Assembly: GCA_008000375.1 (NCBI GenBank)
Contig: SMOI01000027.1
Location: 51,421 to 115,420, forward strand
DNA from: Poteriospumella lacustris
Lineage: Eukaryota; Sar; Chrysophyceae; Chromulinales; Dinobryaceae
Length of the DNA stretch: 64,000 nt
Direction: 5' to 3'
Shown: in pieces, positions 10,823 through 22,949 of the stretch
How the letters are laid out: each line of letters opens with the position of its first letter
How positions within the stretch are numbered: the first letter of the stretch is position 1
The notes under the pieces: generated by a model
The model's input: only the letters and a program-made list of their open reading frames with translations
What the model was told of the DNA's origin: nothing
Database searches by the model: none
Translations under genes and position numbers: made by a program

Positions 10823-12573
10823 CTATTTTCGCCCTCGTTGTTTACTACGAGAGTGATGGCGAGCTAATTTGTCGGATCTGTTTTGTTGGTGCACCTGAGC
10901 GACACGCTCCTCGGCAGCACTACGTACATTGTACGGGACAGGCATACCCACGTAAATTCCAGTCAGCAAATAGCCGCCCGTAGCATTCATGAACATTTCT
11001 GGACGGAATCTACCAGGTAGATTTTGGAATTCACGCAGCCAGGTTTCCGAAAGGACGAGTTTCACGGCGAGTTCTTGTTCTTGAAGGTACAAATAGCAGT
11101 CGACCAAGGGCTCCAAAAACTCGTGGAATATAACGAAGGGAGCGCTGGGAGCCAATAAATGGAGCGCCTGCTTCAGAATAGGCAAGGGGCGATACTTGCA
11201 AGCGATAATCAGACGATCGACGCCTTGTCGTAGGTACCGATGGACACGATCTCTGCTCATCCCAGCGCGACCGGTGCTGTGCAAGTTGTCTCGAATCGAT
11301 TGATGCAGCTGCTGGTCAGTCAAGGTACGGGGAGCTCTAGAAACTTCTTCACGCTTTCTCTTTTTACCACTCGATTCACCGTCGTCGTTTTCATTCACTG
11401 CAGTTGGATTGGTCTCGCCATCGCCCTCTTTGTCTTCGTCCTCGTCTCGCTCACGACGCTGTTCGTGCAATTGGCGACGCTTCTGAAGACGCTCTTCCTC
11501 TTCATCCAAATTAGGCAAGGGATCAGGCGTGTGAAAGCCTTTTTCCTTCACATCATTAGCTGCTGGGCCTAACTCAGTCGCTGGAATGGGCTATTGTGTA
11601 CAATGCAATAGATTAGTGAATAAGAAAGAAACTGACGCGAAGATGAACATTACAATAAAAATACCTGAATGATTTCGATGTCCTTTGGCTCGAGATTGTA
11701 TGAACGAACAATTTCGTAGTGAGGCTGTTGTCCTGCGTACACTGTCAATATCCGGCCCTCGCCTTTCATGCGATAAGCGACTGCGCCAGTGATGAGTCCA
11801 GACATACTTTCTACAACCATGACATGTGCACCAGAGTGAACACCGCTGTGGCTCAATATTTGGGCCAACATGTCGTAGCGCAAGTTCATCACTTTGTCAC
11901 GATTCTTATGAGTGTATGTCTCACAAATCGTGGCAGGATTGCTAGGAAGTACTTGATAAAGCTTGCGGTACTTCTTCTCCTTTCTCTTGATGTATTTCGC
12001 TTGAGCGAAGTCTGATTTGATACCAAACGTGGACGAATTTTCCATCAAGGACTTCACAATTTGTGCGCCATTCAAGCCTTGTTCTCGTAGTTTCCCGATG
12101 TCTGCCGTGGATAATTTCTGTGCGGTATTGGTGTCGGCATACACACTGTTGTCGCCCTTCACTGGCTTCTTAACAAAAAGCTCATTCAGGTATTGATTGA
12201 TTTCCGCATTGGACATGGCATTGAATTGTTGAATAGCAGCCTCTGAATCTGGTTTCACCGCAGGAGACTCGTCCTTGTCATCTTCCTCTTCATCCCCATC
12301 CTCGCCGAACACCATTTCGCTGTTGTTGACGTCGTGAACAAGCTCAAATCGGCGACCTTTCAGTTCATACGTTTCAGTAAAGGGCTTTCCGACCAAATCG
12401 ATCAAATTGACGCGAGTTTGCCCCATTTTTTGTGCATAATCAGCACGGAGAATGTAGCTCCCTTTATCTTGAGCATACTTCATGACAACATGCTGACCAG
12501 CGCCTATCGTACGTGGTCCACTGACCATCTTGGGCGTCAAGGACTCCACATTTTCTGTTGATGGTTCTTCCAT
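10823..12573 (-). CDS. TRM6: tRNA (adenine-58-N1) methyltransferase non-catalytic subunit Trm6/Gcd10
   Basis: Two exons, complement(10823..11590,11665..12573), 558 aa, phase-0 intron with a GTATTT donor and CAATAG acceptor. Trm6 pairs with catalytic Trm61 to make m1A58 in tRNA, including initiator tRNA. Visible family features: the N-terminal beta-barrel region (GQHVVMKYAQDKGSYI), the AKYIKRKEKKYRKLYQVL helix, the Rossmann-like segment SGAHVMVVESMSGLITGAVAYRM, and the C-terminal WLREFQNLPGRFRPEM...GGYLLTGIYVG. An acidic/basic low-complexity insert (about residues 330-380) is not conserved. ATG 12573 was chosen. The frame stays open upstream to 12642 past a plausible AG acceptor (ACCAG), so an extra small 5' exon is possible. 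Confidence 0.92.
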
Positions 12574-12987
12574 TATTTCGAAGAACTTGATGAAACCCTT
12601 CGTGTCTGACTGGTAAAAGAAGTGAAGTAATAACAAATGCATCGATCAATACAAAAAGAGCATCACTGGTAGAGCCCTGGATGATCTGCACACATGGCAT
12701 CGCCAACGAACACAGCACAGCCTCGACACCCGTCGCAGAGAGAGCTGCCACCGCAACTTCCTTCGCAAAACTCCTCCTCTCTCAACCACGCCAGCCAACT
12801 TTATTTACATAGTACCAGTACCCAACTCTCATCGGGGAATACAATTCTGTTGCTTCAGTTGCAGAACCGCTCCTCCTTCGTGTAGCGTGTCGTAGATTTC
12901 TGGTTGATACTCTACGCACTGCTATTGAAGGAAGTGACCTACCACTTCATCACATCACAGGCTTTGTCAATTGGTTTCGTCGGCAAC
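12574..12987. promoter_or_regulatory. Divergent promoter region, Trm6/COX10
   Basis: About 414 bp between two head-to-head start codons. It contains stretches such as TCACATCACAG just upstream of COX10 that could be a leader-intron acceptor. No specific motif was assigned. Confidence 0.4.
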
Positions 12988-14280
12988 ATGTTTCACAGAT
13001 TTGGTGCCAGCAAACTGGCCTATCGTGCAGCCATTGCAAATGGAGCTCGATTTTTGAAAACGAAAAGCGAGGCGCAACCCAGCAAATTGAAAATGTTCGC
13101 CGATTTATCTAAATTTCGTTTGAGCTCGTTGGTAGTTTTCACAAGTGGTGCTGGCTTTGTTTGCGCTGGTGCACCGTTAGATTTATGTACGATGGCCGCT
13201 ACTTGTGTTGGAACAGCTCTATGTGCTGCATCTGCTGGAACTTTCAATCAAATATTCGAAACCGAGGAAGACAAATTGATGAAGAGAACTTTGCAACGCC
13301 CTTTGCCGTCGGGAAAAATTTCTAAGACCGAGGCTACGGCTTGGGGAGGCTTGACTGGAGCGGCAGGAACTGGTCTTCTCTTAGCTTCGTCGAATCCCAC
13401 CGTTGCCATGTTGGGTCTTGGCAATATCTTCCTGTATGCAGGCCCGTATACATACTCGAAGAAGCATACGGAACTGAACACGTGGATTGGATCTGTGGTT
13501 GGTGCCATCCCTCCCATTATGGGCTGGTGTGCTGCTGGCGGAAGTCTCATGGCGGCTGAACCTTGGGCGTTGGCCAGTATTTTGTTTTTGTGGCAATTTC
13601 CTCATTTCTTCGCGCTCTCGTGGTTGTATCGCGAAGACTATTCACGAGGTGGCTTTCAGATGGTCGCTTGCAATGATGCTACCGGATCAAGATCCGCGGA
13701 CTACATTCAGGAGTACTCATACTATCTGGCAGCCTTGCCCATTTTAACGTCGGTAACGGGGCTGACGTCGTACATGTTCGCTATTGAGGGAACCATCGCG
13801 AATGCATATTTGTTGATGCTGGCTCATAAGTTCAAGCAGGACCACAGTAACGCCAACGCGAGACGCATTTTCTTATGTTCTTTGTGGTATTTGCCTCTGT
13901 TGTTGATTGGTTTCGTTTTCCATTCTCGTGCCTGGAGCACCAAGAAAATCACTGAAGATGCTGCTGAAGGAGATCAAATCAGTGAGGCGGTCGTTCATGC
14001 CAAGGAAACGTTGAAAGGAATGTGTGTCCACGAAATGATCGTCAGCAACGAGACACACAGTGCGCCCCAGCTATGTATGAAAGTCCAATCCGATAAGGTA
14101 CGTCATTGATCGAGCTGCTCCGCTTTGTTCGTTCTTTCGTTGTGTCTCATTGTCCCGTTTTTTTTTCAGGTTGTTGAAGCTGTTGTGGATGCAGTCCCGG
14201 ATTCAATTTCCACTGAATTGCCCATTCCCAAGGAAGAAGGTCAAACCTTGAGCACTTCTACGACAACTTCGTCGAATTAA
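12988..14280 (+). CDS. COX10: Protoheme IX farnesyltransferase (heme O synthase), mitochondrial
   Basis: Two exons, join(12988..14097,14170..14280), 406 aa. It transfers farnesyl to heme B to make heme O for cytochrome c oxidase, in the inner mitochondrial membrane. The UbiA-type signature NQIFETEEDKLMKRTLQRPL binds the Mg-diphosphate. The second polar region is YTYSKKHTELNTWIG..IPPIMGW, and LWQFPHFFALSWLYREDY is highly diagnostic. About nine membrane segments are present. The Arg/Ala-rich start MFHRFGASKLAYRAAIANGARF fits a mitochondrial presequence. The final exon adds an unconserved acidic/Thr-rich tail of about 37 residues. Confidence 0.96.
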
Positions 14281-14465
14281 GCCAAATAATATGGACCTCA
14301 CGTCGGTTGTGAGGTCTTTCGTGTGTATAGTGCCGATAGCTCAATATAACGAGTTTTAATGCTTTCTTTATTTTCTTGAACTGAACCAATCCACCGATTC
14401 ACTTCTTTTTGTCAACAGTTAGAGCACATTAAAGTGGTGTCTAATCATAGCGATGGGTGCACGTT

Positions 14466-15600
14466 TCAGCGAGACGCCCAAGGATGACGTACGGCGGGAC
14501 CCTGCTCCTCCGGGGCTAGCAGACGCTCCAATCTTTTAACGGTAGCTGTGTCGCCGCGACGATGAGCTTGTTGCAGCTCCAAACGCAACTCAGATTGCTT
14601 CTTCATGTCCATCCGCCTATCAGCATCCATCGCCATTTGCTGTCGCAGTAATTGAAACTCTCGTTGTTCTTTCTCTTGCTTCTCTCGCTTCCTTTCCAAG
14701 CGATGAGCTTCTTCATCATTGAACGCCTGTGGTCCAGCATTGCCGGCATCGTAATCATCTTGTCGTTTGCGCCGGGCATCTTCTTGCTGGCGACGGTATT
14801 CTTCCATCTCCCACTCCTCATAGTTGTAGAACTTGCGATGGGGCATCGTCGCAGTGTTGTAATCTTCCATGAACGAACGAAAGTGCTCAATGATCTGAAA
14901 TGATGTTACATAAGTGCAAAGAACGGTTCACGAGTGACGGTTAATCGTGCGTACCTCTCGTTTGCCCAACATCATTACACCAGGCTCATTTTTCACCTCC
15001 GCCATGTACACTTCGAATTCTCTGCATCGCAAACTTGGTCAGGTTGCTGATCAGACTGAAGGTGAACAACAAACAAACGAACCTTTGCTTTTTATGTAAG
15101 TCCCCCTCGCGAATGATTCCGAACTTTCCGTATTCGTTTTGATTCACGACGCCGCTTTGCCGGTCAGACGATTTTCCATCGCGATGGCTGCGCTTCTTTT
15201 TCTTGTCCTTTTTATCCTTCTTGTCCTTCTTGTCCTTCTTGTGTTTTCGATGCTTGTCTTTCTTATCTTTTTTGTCCTTTTTGTCCTTCTTGTGCTTACC
15301 GTGAGATTTTTTGCGGCGCTTTCCACTGCTTCCACTGCTGTCACTGTCGCTACTGGAACTGGAACTTGAGCTGTCATCTGACGACTGTTCACCATCGGAG
15401 TCTGAACTATCATCGCGGCGTCTTTTCACACCCACTGATCTCTTGTCTTCATTCGCTGGGCTGCGCTCATCGCCGTTGTCTTCGTCATCAGATGAATGAA
15501 CAGTTTGCCATTGTCGCTCTCGATGCCGTACTTCACGTTGGTTTCGTCGCTTTCGCTTTTCTTCCACATCCGATTCAGACGATGAGTCGTGTCCACCCAT
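14466..15600 (-). CDS. SCI1-like nuclear Lys/Ser-rich protein
   Basis: Three exons, complement(14466..14894,14955..15021,15083..15600), 337 aa, all joins in phase. The N-terminal half is SR/acidic, followed by Lys-Asp-Lys repeats (KKDKKDKKDKKDK), typical of nuclear splicing-associated proteins. The conserved core, assembled across all three exons, reads NQNEYGKFGIIREGDLHKK, then EFEVYMAEVKNEPG and FRSFMEDYNTATMPHRKFYN. This matches the plant STYLE CELL-CYCLE INHIBITOR 1 / uncharacterised eukaryotic nuclear protein family. The C-terminal part is a charged coiled coil ending in a short helix. The molecular function is not established; a role in splicing or cell-cycle control is suggested by the family only. 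Confidence 0.8.
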
Positions 15601-15950
15601 GTTAACACACGCACACTTCTTGGACGTCAATTATTGCAGTTTTCTATTGTATTTGTTGGTCGTGGTTTGTTTCTTTTCCATTCTTTTGAGCTGCTGTCGA
15701 GTCCAGAGTGCAAATTCGTCGTCGTCATGTACTGTACATGTACAGGTCGGTCTGATGAGAGCAGTACCAACCTGAACAGACAGGATCCGATCCGAATAAA
15801 CTTTGCCTGAGTAAAAGAGCGACAGAAAGTAATTGAAACTGAATGGGCAGCACCTCTGACCTCAATCATCATCAACAATCATCCGGTTGGCCTCGTTGCT
15901 CCAATCTTTTGCTCTTTCTTAACACCATTTGTCTACAGTAACTTTTCACC
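15601..15950. promoter_or_regulatory. Divergent promoter region, SCI1-like/MFS
   Basis: 350 bp between two head-to-head start codons. A short palindrome, TGTACATGTACA, lies near 15732-15743. No other motif was recognised. Confidence 0.4.
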
Positions 15951-17501
15951 ATGACGTTGAGAGCGAATCGTTTGAATGTCGATGTTGACACAGCCTTGGA
16001 AAAGAATTCGGTTGGAATGTTTCACTACACAATGCTTTTGCTATGTGGTGTTAATTTTATGTCTGATGCATTGGAAGTAAATCTGCTTTCTTTCCTGGCG
16101 ACATGCGCGGGTTCCGAGTGGAATCTCAGTGATACACAGCAAGCGTCCATCACTAGTGTTGTCTTCGGTGGTATCATTGCCGGAAGTATGTGCTGGGGTT
16201 CGTTTGCAGATCGCTATGGTCGGCGACTGGCTTTCATTTGCGCGGGATCTATCATTGCTTTGGGAGGGTTTCTAACGTGCCTTGCACCATCATTCCCGTA
16301 CCTGTTGGTGTTTCGCGGTGTTGTAGGATTTGGCATTGGTGGGTCCAATATTGCTTTTGACCTTCTCGCTGAGTACCTTCCTCCCAACAATCGTGGTTCC
16401 CTGCTTATTCTCATTGAATATTTTTGGACATTTGGTTCGATGATGGTCGCCGGTGTGGCGTGGCTATGTCTGTCGAAGTACGGTTGGCGATTCCTCTCGG
16501 CTATTTCGGCCATCCCCGTGGCCTTGACCGTTATTTTCTCCATCTATTATCTTCCGGAGAGCCCCCGTTGGTATTTAATTCAGGGCAAACCAGACGAAGC
16601 CAAGAAGGTTATCGAATGGACATACCAGCGAAACGGTCGGACATTGACCGAAGTTTTCGGAGCGGACGTCTGCATTGTGGAAGAGCTTCCGTCACAAGAT
16701 GAACACAACAACGATCAGATGTCGCCTCTCTTTTCACATGATTCAGCATCCAAATTTCCAGCGGAATCGAACCATCCTTCGTCAGGCGCAAGAGCTGAGG
16801 TGTCGTATTGGGACATCATTTTGGACAAGAAGATTCGCAAAGTGACGATTCCGTTGTGGCTGGTGTGGGGACTGTTTGGATTCACATACTATGGTTTGAT
16901 TTTGTTCGTTACGCGTGTGTATTCTAAGAATGATGGGGATGACGGAAATGATGATGGTGGCTGCTCCTTCGATTACTCGTCGATTTTCATCAATTCTTTG
17001 TCCGAATTGATCGGTACGACGTTGGGAGTAGTCTTGATTGATCGCATTGGTCGAGTTAATATTCAAATGATCTTCTACTTCCTCTCAGGCCTGTTTGTGG
17101 CCTTGGTAAGCGTCCCCAACTTGTCTTCCGGTGGAATTCTGGCGGTTGCATTTATTGGTCGCTTTTGCATCATGACAGCATCGAGTTCCACATGGGTTCT
17201 TACACCAGAGTTGTACTCAACAGAATATAGAACCTTTGGTCACGCAATTTGTGTGAGCATGTCCAAGGTTGGGGCTTTCATCAGTCCATATATTGTTGTG
17301 TCGGCGTTCAGTGTCCCTGCTGTCGCTACAATCTTGGGTGTAGCGAACGGATTAGCAGTGTTGTGTGCCTATCTGCTCCCTGATTCAACGGGCTTGTCGT
17401 TGGGCAAAGGAAGACAAAATTCTATCGCAGCATTAATCACTGGTGGGGATACTGAAGAAACAGAGGAGAAAAGAGAATTGCTGGAGGACCCTTTAATCTA
17501 G
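15951..17501 (+). CDS. MFS transporter, SV2/SVOP-like (sugar-porter superfamily)
   Basis: Single exon, 516 aa, ATG preceded by TTTTCACC. About 12 membrane segments. The N-terminal half contains the MFS loop 2-3 motif GSFADRYGRRLAF and, after TM6, the PESPRWYLIQGKPDEAKKV motif characteristic of the sugar-porter/SVOP group. The second half carries LIDRIGRVNIQM and LTPELYSTEYRTFGHAIC. The central cytosolic loop is acidic and Ser-rich. SVOP-like carriers transport small organic ions or sugars; the substrate here cannot be predicted. The C-terminus ends with an acidic ETEEKRELLEDPLI that includes a dileucine-type sorting signal (inference). Confidence 0.9.
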   Translation: MTLRANRLNVDVDTALEKNSVGMFHYTMLLLCGVNFMSDALEVNLLSFLATCAGSEWNLSDTQQASITSVVFGGIIAGSMCWGSFADRYGRRLAFICAGSIIALGGFLTCLAPSFPYLLVFRGVVGFGIGGSNIAFDLLAEYLPPNNRGSLLILIEYFWTFGSMMVAGVAWLCLSKYGWRFLSAISAIPVALTVIFSIYYLPESPRWYLIQGKPDEAKKVIEWTYQRNGRTLTEVFGADVCIVEELPSQDEHNNDQMSPLFSHDSASKFPAESNHPSSGARAEVSYWDIILDKKIRKVTIPLWLVWGLFGFTYYGLILFVTRVYSKNDGDDGNDDGGCSFDYSSIFINSLSELIGTTLGVVLIDRIGRVNIQMIFYFLSGLFVALVSVPNLSSGGILAVAFIGRFCIMTASSSTWVLTPELYSTEYRTFGHAICVSMSKVGAFISPYIVVSAFSVPAVATILGVANGLAVLCAYLLPDSTGLSLGKGRQNSIAALITGGDTEETEEKRELLEDPLI

Positions 17502-18363
17502 AGTAGAGATTATTCGTCTATCCTCTCAGTGATTATGTGCGGCCATACAGCTGCACATTGTTGATTTTTGTGCCGATCATTGCTTCGTGTGTGTTAGGCG
17601 TCACCTTGTTGGTCTCAGTGTGCTGACCTTCTTCCTTGTCCTTTCGTCGGTCTCAATTCGGTTGTATCGCTTTTTATACATGCGTAGGCGTCCAACGATC
17701 TTTCATTTGTTAAATTGCCATCTCCAGCTCTTGTAAGATATATTTCAATCATTGATACTTACCAATATGGATCGTGTTTCCAGAAGCTACACGTCTACGA
17801 ATCAGCAGAGGTAGCGTACCTTGTGTGTTGCTTGGTGACCCGCGCTTACCAAGTGCGCACCAGGTGCACACCAAGCAACTTTTTATATCAATGGCGACGG
17901 AGTGACTTCCCGCCGGCGAAAAGCGACACCGTGTTGACTATGGCAAAGGGACAGTCGAGTAATATCTTGCCCGGTGTCAGTGCCTGAGAGGTGTCTTTGT
18001 CCTTACATTCGTGAACTCTTGACGTATTTTTTGAAACGCTTTTTGTGTGTCGCGCGATTGAAAAGCGGAGGGGGCTGGTGTCGCAACTGCAAGCGAAGAA
18101 ACTTCGCCGACCGGGAAACATGAAAGTCGCCGAAACAAACCAAACTCGCGAGTTGCTCCGTTTGTGTTGCAGATCATTAGTTGATTGAAGTGATTTCTAA
18201 AGTTGTGGGTTGCATTATCCCGTGGAAGAAGGTGTCTTACCCCCTGGTATTGTCACCGACAGTCTTCAAGGAAAGTTGATATCACCAAGTCAACCCCCAT
18301 CCATTTTTCCTTCGCTTGGGGAAGTTTACTGGCGTCGTTGCACCGACTTCAAGATCACCCAAA
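17502..18363. other. Intergenic region, presumed 3' UTR and long leader
   Basis: About 860 bp between two co-oriented genes. A cluster of short imperfect palindromes (near 17826-17880, e.g. GTGCGCACCAGGTGCAC) is present. No credible gene was found. Confidence 0.45.
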
Positions 18364-21231
18364 ATGTCGGAAAATATTGGTCTAGATGTGGAGGATGTGG
18401 ATCTCTTTCAGTTCGTTGATGTCCCGTTCAAGATCAGGGTGCGAATGATCGACACCGTATCGGGAACCGTTAAAACGGGTCAAATGTCAACAATTAAGGT
18501 TTTGCTTGGTTTTGAAGGGAATACAACAGCTGATACAAGATGCCGAGAACATCATCCACACTTATTAGAAGTTGTTTCAAACACTGGTATCCGAGAAGAC
18601 GGTTGTGGTGTGATTGAAGTGAAGATAACGGACGTGTCCATGAATCACGACCATCAGCGTTTCGTAGTGTATCTCGAGGCCTATCGAACTCATGGAGAAA
18701 ATAATATCCTGCTTGCGGCAACAAATCCAATTACTTGCGTACGCCATAAGCTCGTCATTTCTGAAAGCAATACCCAACCCTATATCTGGTACAAGGACGA
18801 AGGCGCTAAGGACAAATGCATCAAAGTGCTTGTCAAACTAATCGATTCGAATAAAAACATCGTAAAGGAGCGAAACGTTCCTCTAGCGGTAACATTAGTC
18901 TACAGCAGCGGCCAAACAGTACAACCGGCGACGGTCTTGTCGATTTTCAACGACAAAGACAAGCCATTGATGATATCTGCGACAGGAAGTGAATTGGTAA
19001 AGTTTCGTGTGAATGAGGTGTCGCGTAATCATCGGAAGCAGCTGTTTCATCTGTTAGTTGCACCTGATACGAATCAAGATTCTTCTTTGGGTGACGTCAG
19101 TCCAGCTACCTCTGTTGCTTTCGAAGTCAAATCGAAACGAACATCGGATGCTCGGAAGGAGCACGCGAATCAAAGAGGTGACGAGGATGATTCAACCGAC
19201 GCCATTCCTCTCCCTCAGAGCCGTTTGAATGAGTTGGCAAGTGTTCAACCGTTAAAACGGATGAAACTGGACACGATGCTTACTGCTGCTGCCGCCAACA
19301 CTGCGGCCGCCGCAGCTGCGGCAGCTGGTGCTGCTCCAGCACCCCCTGCATTCGGGGGAGCGGCTGCCGCAGCCGCAGCGGCTGCTGCCGGGAATCTCGG
19401 AATGTCGCTGGGAGGACTAAATAAAGGAGGTGATAGCAGCGGAGGCCGTGGTGGTCTGAATGACTTCAAAGGTGCGATGGATTCAGGTATGGCCCCGCAT
19501 TGTCGCTTGGTTGAAATGAAATGTTTATCGGGAGTACATGTTGCAGCAAATCGAATGATGAATGGAGCTGGCGTCGGAGCGATTCCAGGAATGGCAGCGG
19601 GTTTAGCAGGCATGCGTAACATGCTTGGTGGAAACGGTGCTGCAGCAGCCGGAGGAATGGGCGGCTTCGGCATGTTTGGTGGAATGGGCATGCGAGGTAC
19701 TCCATTCTATCCCTTTTGCTACTTTGATGTATGCAACGTTGACCATAACACTGCATGATAGATGATATCCCGGAAGAACTGTCGTACGAGATCCCTTTCA
19801 AGGCCATATACAGCCTCGCAGAATGGACTAACGTTGCAGTCAACGCGTTGTCCGCCGCGAATCATGTGCTGAACAGCATCGACAATCACGACCCTTACAA
19901 CAGCAACGCCATCGAGATTCAGCAATCCATCGTTCAGTTGGTGGAAACGTAAGTTCAAACGCAGTTTTTCTTCTGTTATTTCAATGGTAACGTGGATGTT
20001 CTCTGTCCTCAGGTATCCGGGTCGGGCTCACAGTTGCCTGCAATACTTACAACAATTCTTGGCACTGCAAGAACAGCGCGCAGTGCAACAAATACAACTG
20101 TTAGCTATGATGCAACAGGAGCAGCAAAGCTTTAGACTGCAATTGGATTCTCTCGTACCACAACGTGGCAATGCCGGTGGTGGCGGCAACAATGGCGTCA
20201 TGTCTGGAATGCTCGGTACACCTCGTGGTAACGCTGGATTGTCCTTAAATGGTGCTGGTGGTATGAATGGTTTGAATGGCGCTGCGTCAGGTATGTTGGG
20301 AGTAGGTGGGTTACAGGGCAATTTGAATTTAGCGTTTCAGCAACAACAAGTAGCGGCTGCTGCTCATCAAGCGGCGCAGCAACAGCAGCAGTTGATGAAC
20401 GCGGCCAATCTTCTCAGTCGCGGCATGCGACGAGACAACAGTGCGGCTAATAACGGCTTGCGAGCTTTGGGTGGTGGAGCTAACAGCAACGATCTTCTCA
20501 GCAGCCTGGCCAATGTGACAAATAATTCGAACGGAGGCTTATCTCTTCCCAATATGACTGCGATGAACAACGGTGGAATGAATCGAGGCCCCTCGCTCCA
20601 AAACCAACAGCAGCAGATGCAACAGCAGCAACTTCAGTCGCTTCAGCAGTTGGCCGCGGCAGCTATTGTCGATTTAGGAAGCAGCGCAAGCACCACCAAC
20701 AATGTCATGGGCAATACCAACAGCCTGCTCAACGGCAGCAGCAGTGGATCGGTGACGACACCATCCAGCTCGTCGACGGGAAATACGACGCAGTCGGATA
20801 ATAGTGGCAACGGCTTTGGCAAGAGCTCACTCATTAATGAGGCTATGGTCACGAACATTCTTGGCAAACGGATGTTTTTGATCGTTGACAACGAAATGTT
20901 GGGCTTACCAGCCTACTCTTCTTCGTCGTCGTCAACGGAATTGAAATTGATTGGATTCTATTCGGAAGATAGTGACAACCCGACCGTGGAGACCGACGAA
21001 TTCGGATGGCGGTTTCGGTCGATTCAAAAGATAGATGCCTTTCAAGACGCGGACCGTGCTGCCAACTTGTCCAAACTGATCGTTGACGCTTGGAAAGAGC
21101 CGTCTAATCGCCAAGATGGGCTTTGTTTCGACGTGTTCGCTTACGAAAACAATCTGACTGCAATGAAGCGATCCATTAGTTTGATTCTGCAGGAGTTAGA
21201 AGAGAATGAAGGTATGTTTATTGCTCAGTGA
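18364..21231 (+). CDS. Unrecognised protein with tandem beta-rich modules and Gly/Ala/Gln/Asn-rich regions
   Basis: Proposed exons join(18364..19486,19547..19696,19762..19948,20013..21231), about 892 aa. All joins are GT-AG and in frame. The 60-nt intron at 19487-19546 keeps the frame, so it may instead be read through. Residues about 22-106 and 152-234 are two copies of one module, each ending in a conserved [IV]xxVSxNHxxQxF motif (TDVSMNHDHQRF and NEVSRNHRKQLF). A basic EVKSKR segment follows, then poly-Ala/Gly and a coiled region TYPGRAHSCLQYLQQFLALQEQRA. A Gln/Asn-rich stretch leads to a C-terminal globular part (EAMVTNILGKRMFLIVDNEMLGLP). The layout suggests a nuclear regulatory or scaffold protein. 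The last codons are uncertain because a donor at 21215 could add a short exon. I do not recognise the family. Confidence 0.75.
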
Positions 21232-21932
21232 CTCTTGCCCTTTCCAGTTTTCCGTTGATCGCTCTTTTTCTTCTGTGTACAGTGTCCAATGTTCATTTTC
21301 TATCGGCGTAGGCATTGCAACGAAATTAGCATCGCCCTGAATCGTGTTGTACAACCACGCATCTTCGTATATATGTGTGTTGGTCTTCATGGTGTGTGCA
21401 AGGGGATGACTTAGTGTTCCGTTTATCCTCTTTTTTTTTCTGGCTATTGCCTTTTGTGTGAAAGGACAAACCACGGTGGTAGCAGTCCAGCTTATTTTGT
21501 CGACACCGTGTTTTTTCTCTATTTAGTCTGGATTTCGTCTCTTTTGGTGCCACCGTGTGTGTTCTTTGGACACAAATTTGTTGTAACTTGTGACAACTTT
21601 TTGGATCTCCTTGATGGCTTGGTGGTATCCTTCTTTGGAAGCGCCAAGAATCGAAACGGCTGCACAACGGACCCCACTGCACACCCTACGAAAATGGGCT
21701 GCAAAGCAGAGACAAAAACGCGTTGTTTGCCATCAAAAATGCGTTTGTATCGCTTGAAGTGGCCAGTTTTTGGATCCCAACCCCCCTCAACCGATTCGCA
21801 TTGCTTATTGATTGTATCGAACACGGTCATCGAAGGACGGCAGTAGGCATAAATGAATCAAACTAAGTAACTCGTAAACGAATCAACAAATCAACTATTC
21901 ACTTTCTAATTCCACTGTGAGAGGTTGATAAA
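21232..21932. other. Intergenic region
   Basis: About 700 bp after the tandem-module gene. No repeat or gene was recognised; the ORFs here lack splice support or conserved motifs. Confidence 0.45.
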
Positions 21933-22949
21933 ATGTGCAGAACTTTTTCCTTGCCCGAATTGAAGCAATCTGGTAAGAACCCAAGTGGGTTCGTGAAGTG
22001 TCCAAGTCATTGAATCTGATTTGTTTTGTGACTCGTAGATATTTTTGGTGCTGTTAAGGCACTTGAACGCCCTGTCCCTGTTGATGCGGGTGTTGAAACT
22101 GGGGATCTTTGCTGGTCTGATGAGGATCTTCTCAATTTGTTGGACGATTTGCCGAATGAAATTGGTATCGATGCCGACAGTGCCATGAGCGAGGATGACT
22201 CCAGTCTTGGCTACACCTCACTGAGCGATGACTCCCTGTCTGTTGCTGTCCCACTTCCCACTGTCTTCGATATGGGCAAGAACTTCGGTCTTCACACTCA
22301 AGAGGAGGGCTTTGTTGCTCTGCCAAACCCCAAGTCCTTTTCTCAGATCTTGTTCAAAACCCCTGAGATGATTCGCGAGGAGAAATTGAATGCCATCAAT
22401 CCTTTCATCGATGCCATGAATGAGGGCGACTTGTTCTCTTTATTCACCATTTGCCAACAGCAATGCTCCCCTGATGTTGCTTTCTATTCCCAATCCTGTG
22501 GATTCAAGTATGACGGTATCGTGCCCGTTATTGCCTTCTGGACGTTGCTTTTCCAAAAGCACTACCAGGGACGCATCCAATGCTTGGAGCGCCGCGTCAG
22601 TTCTACGGTCACTGTCCCCAAGTCGAGTGTCTCGTCTGGAGCTTTCGAGGGTGTCAATTTGATTCTGAAATTGGAAGGGTGCCGCTTGACTGCATTCCAA
22701 AACTTCGATATCTTCCAGAGCTTGATGAATTCGGGCTATGTTCACAATAATCTGTCTCTTCACGAGCTGATCCATTTGGTCGATGCTTTCAACATGCAAC
22801 ATCAACAGTCGACCTTGATGTCTTATCCTCCTCAACAACATCATTTGTACCAAGTGACATATTTGTTCGAAGTGAATCTTCGCTTCCACGCTATCAATCA
22901 TACGATCAGCAGCTGGAACTGGGAAATTATCGGTGTGGAGTCTCACTAA
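21933..22949 (+). CDS. Probable NTF2/SnoaL-like domain protein with acidic N-terminus
   Basis: Two exons, join(21933..21972,22039..22949), 316 aa; the tiny first exon encodes MCRTFSLPELKQS, with a GTAAGA donor and CGTAG acceptor in phase. The first 100 residues are acidic and Ser-rich (SEDDSSLGYTSLSDDSL), like a transcription-factor activation segment. Residues about 135-310 look like one compact alpha/beta fold: NPFIDAMNEGDLFSLF, SPDVAFYSQSCG, IVPVIAFWTLLFQKH, LERRVSS, and paired strands ending HHLYQVTYLFEVNLRFH...SSWNWEIIGVE. That order of helices and a curved sheet resembles NTF2/SnoaL-like domains. This is inference from sequence pattern. Function is unknown. Confidence 0.75.

Noticed and set aside
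17820-17885. Clustered short palindromes after the MFS gene as a mobile-element end
   Set aside because: Stems are short and imperfect and there is no target duplication.
18364-21231. Identification of the tandem-module protein as LDB1/SEUSS
   Set aside because: The Gln-rich layout is similar in outline, but the conserved LDB core sequence was not found.
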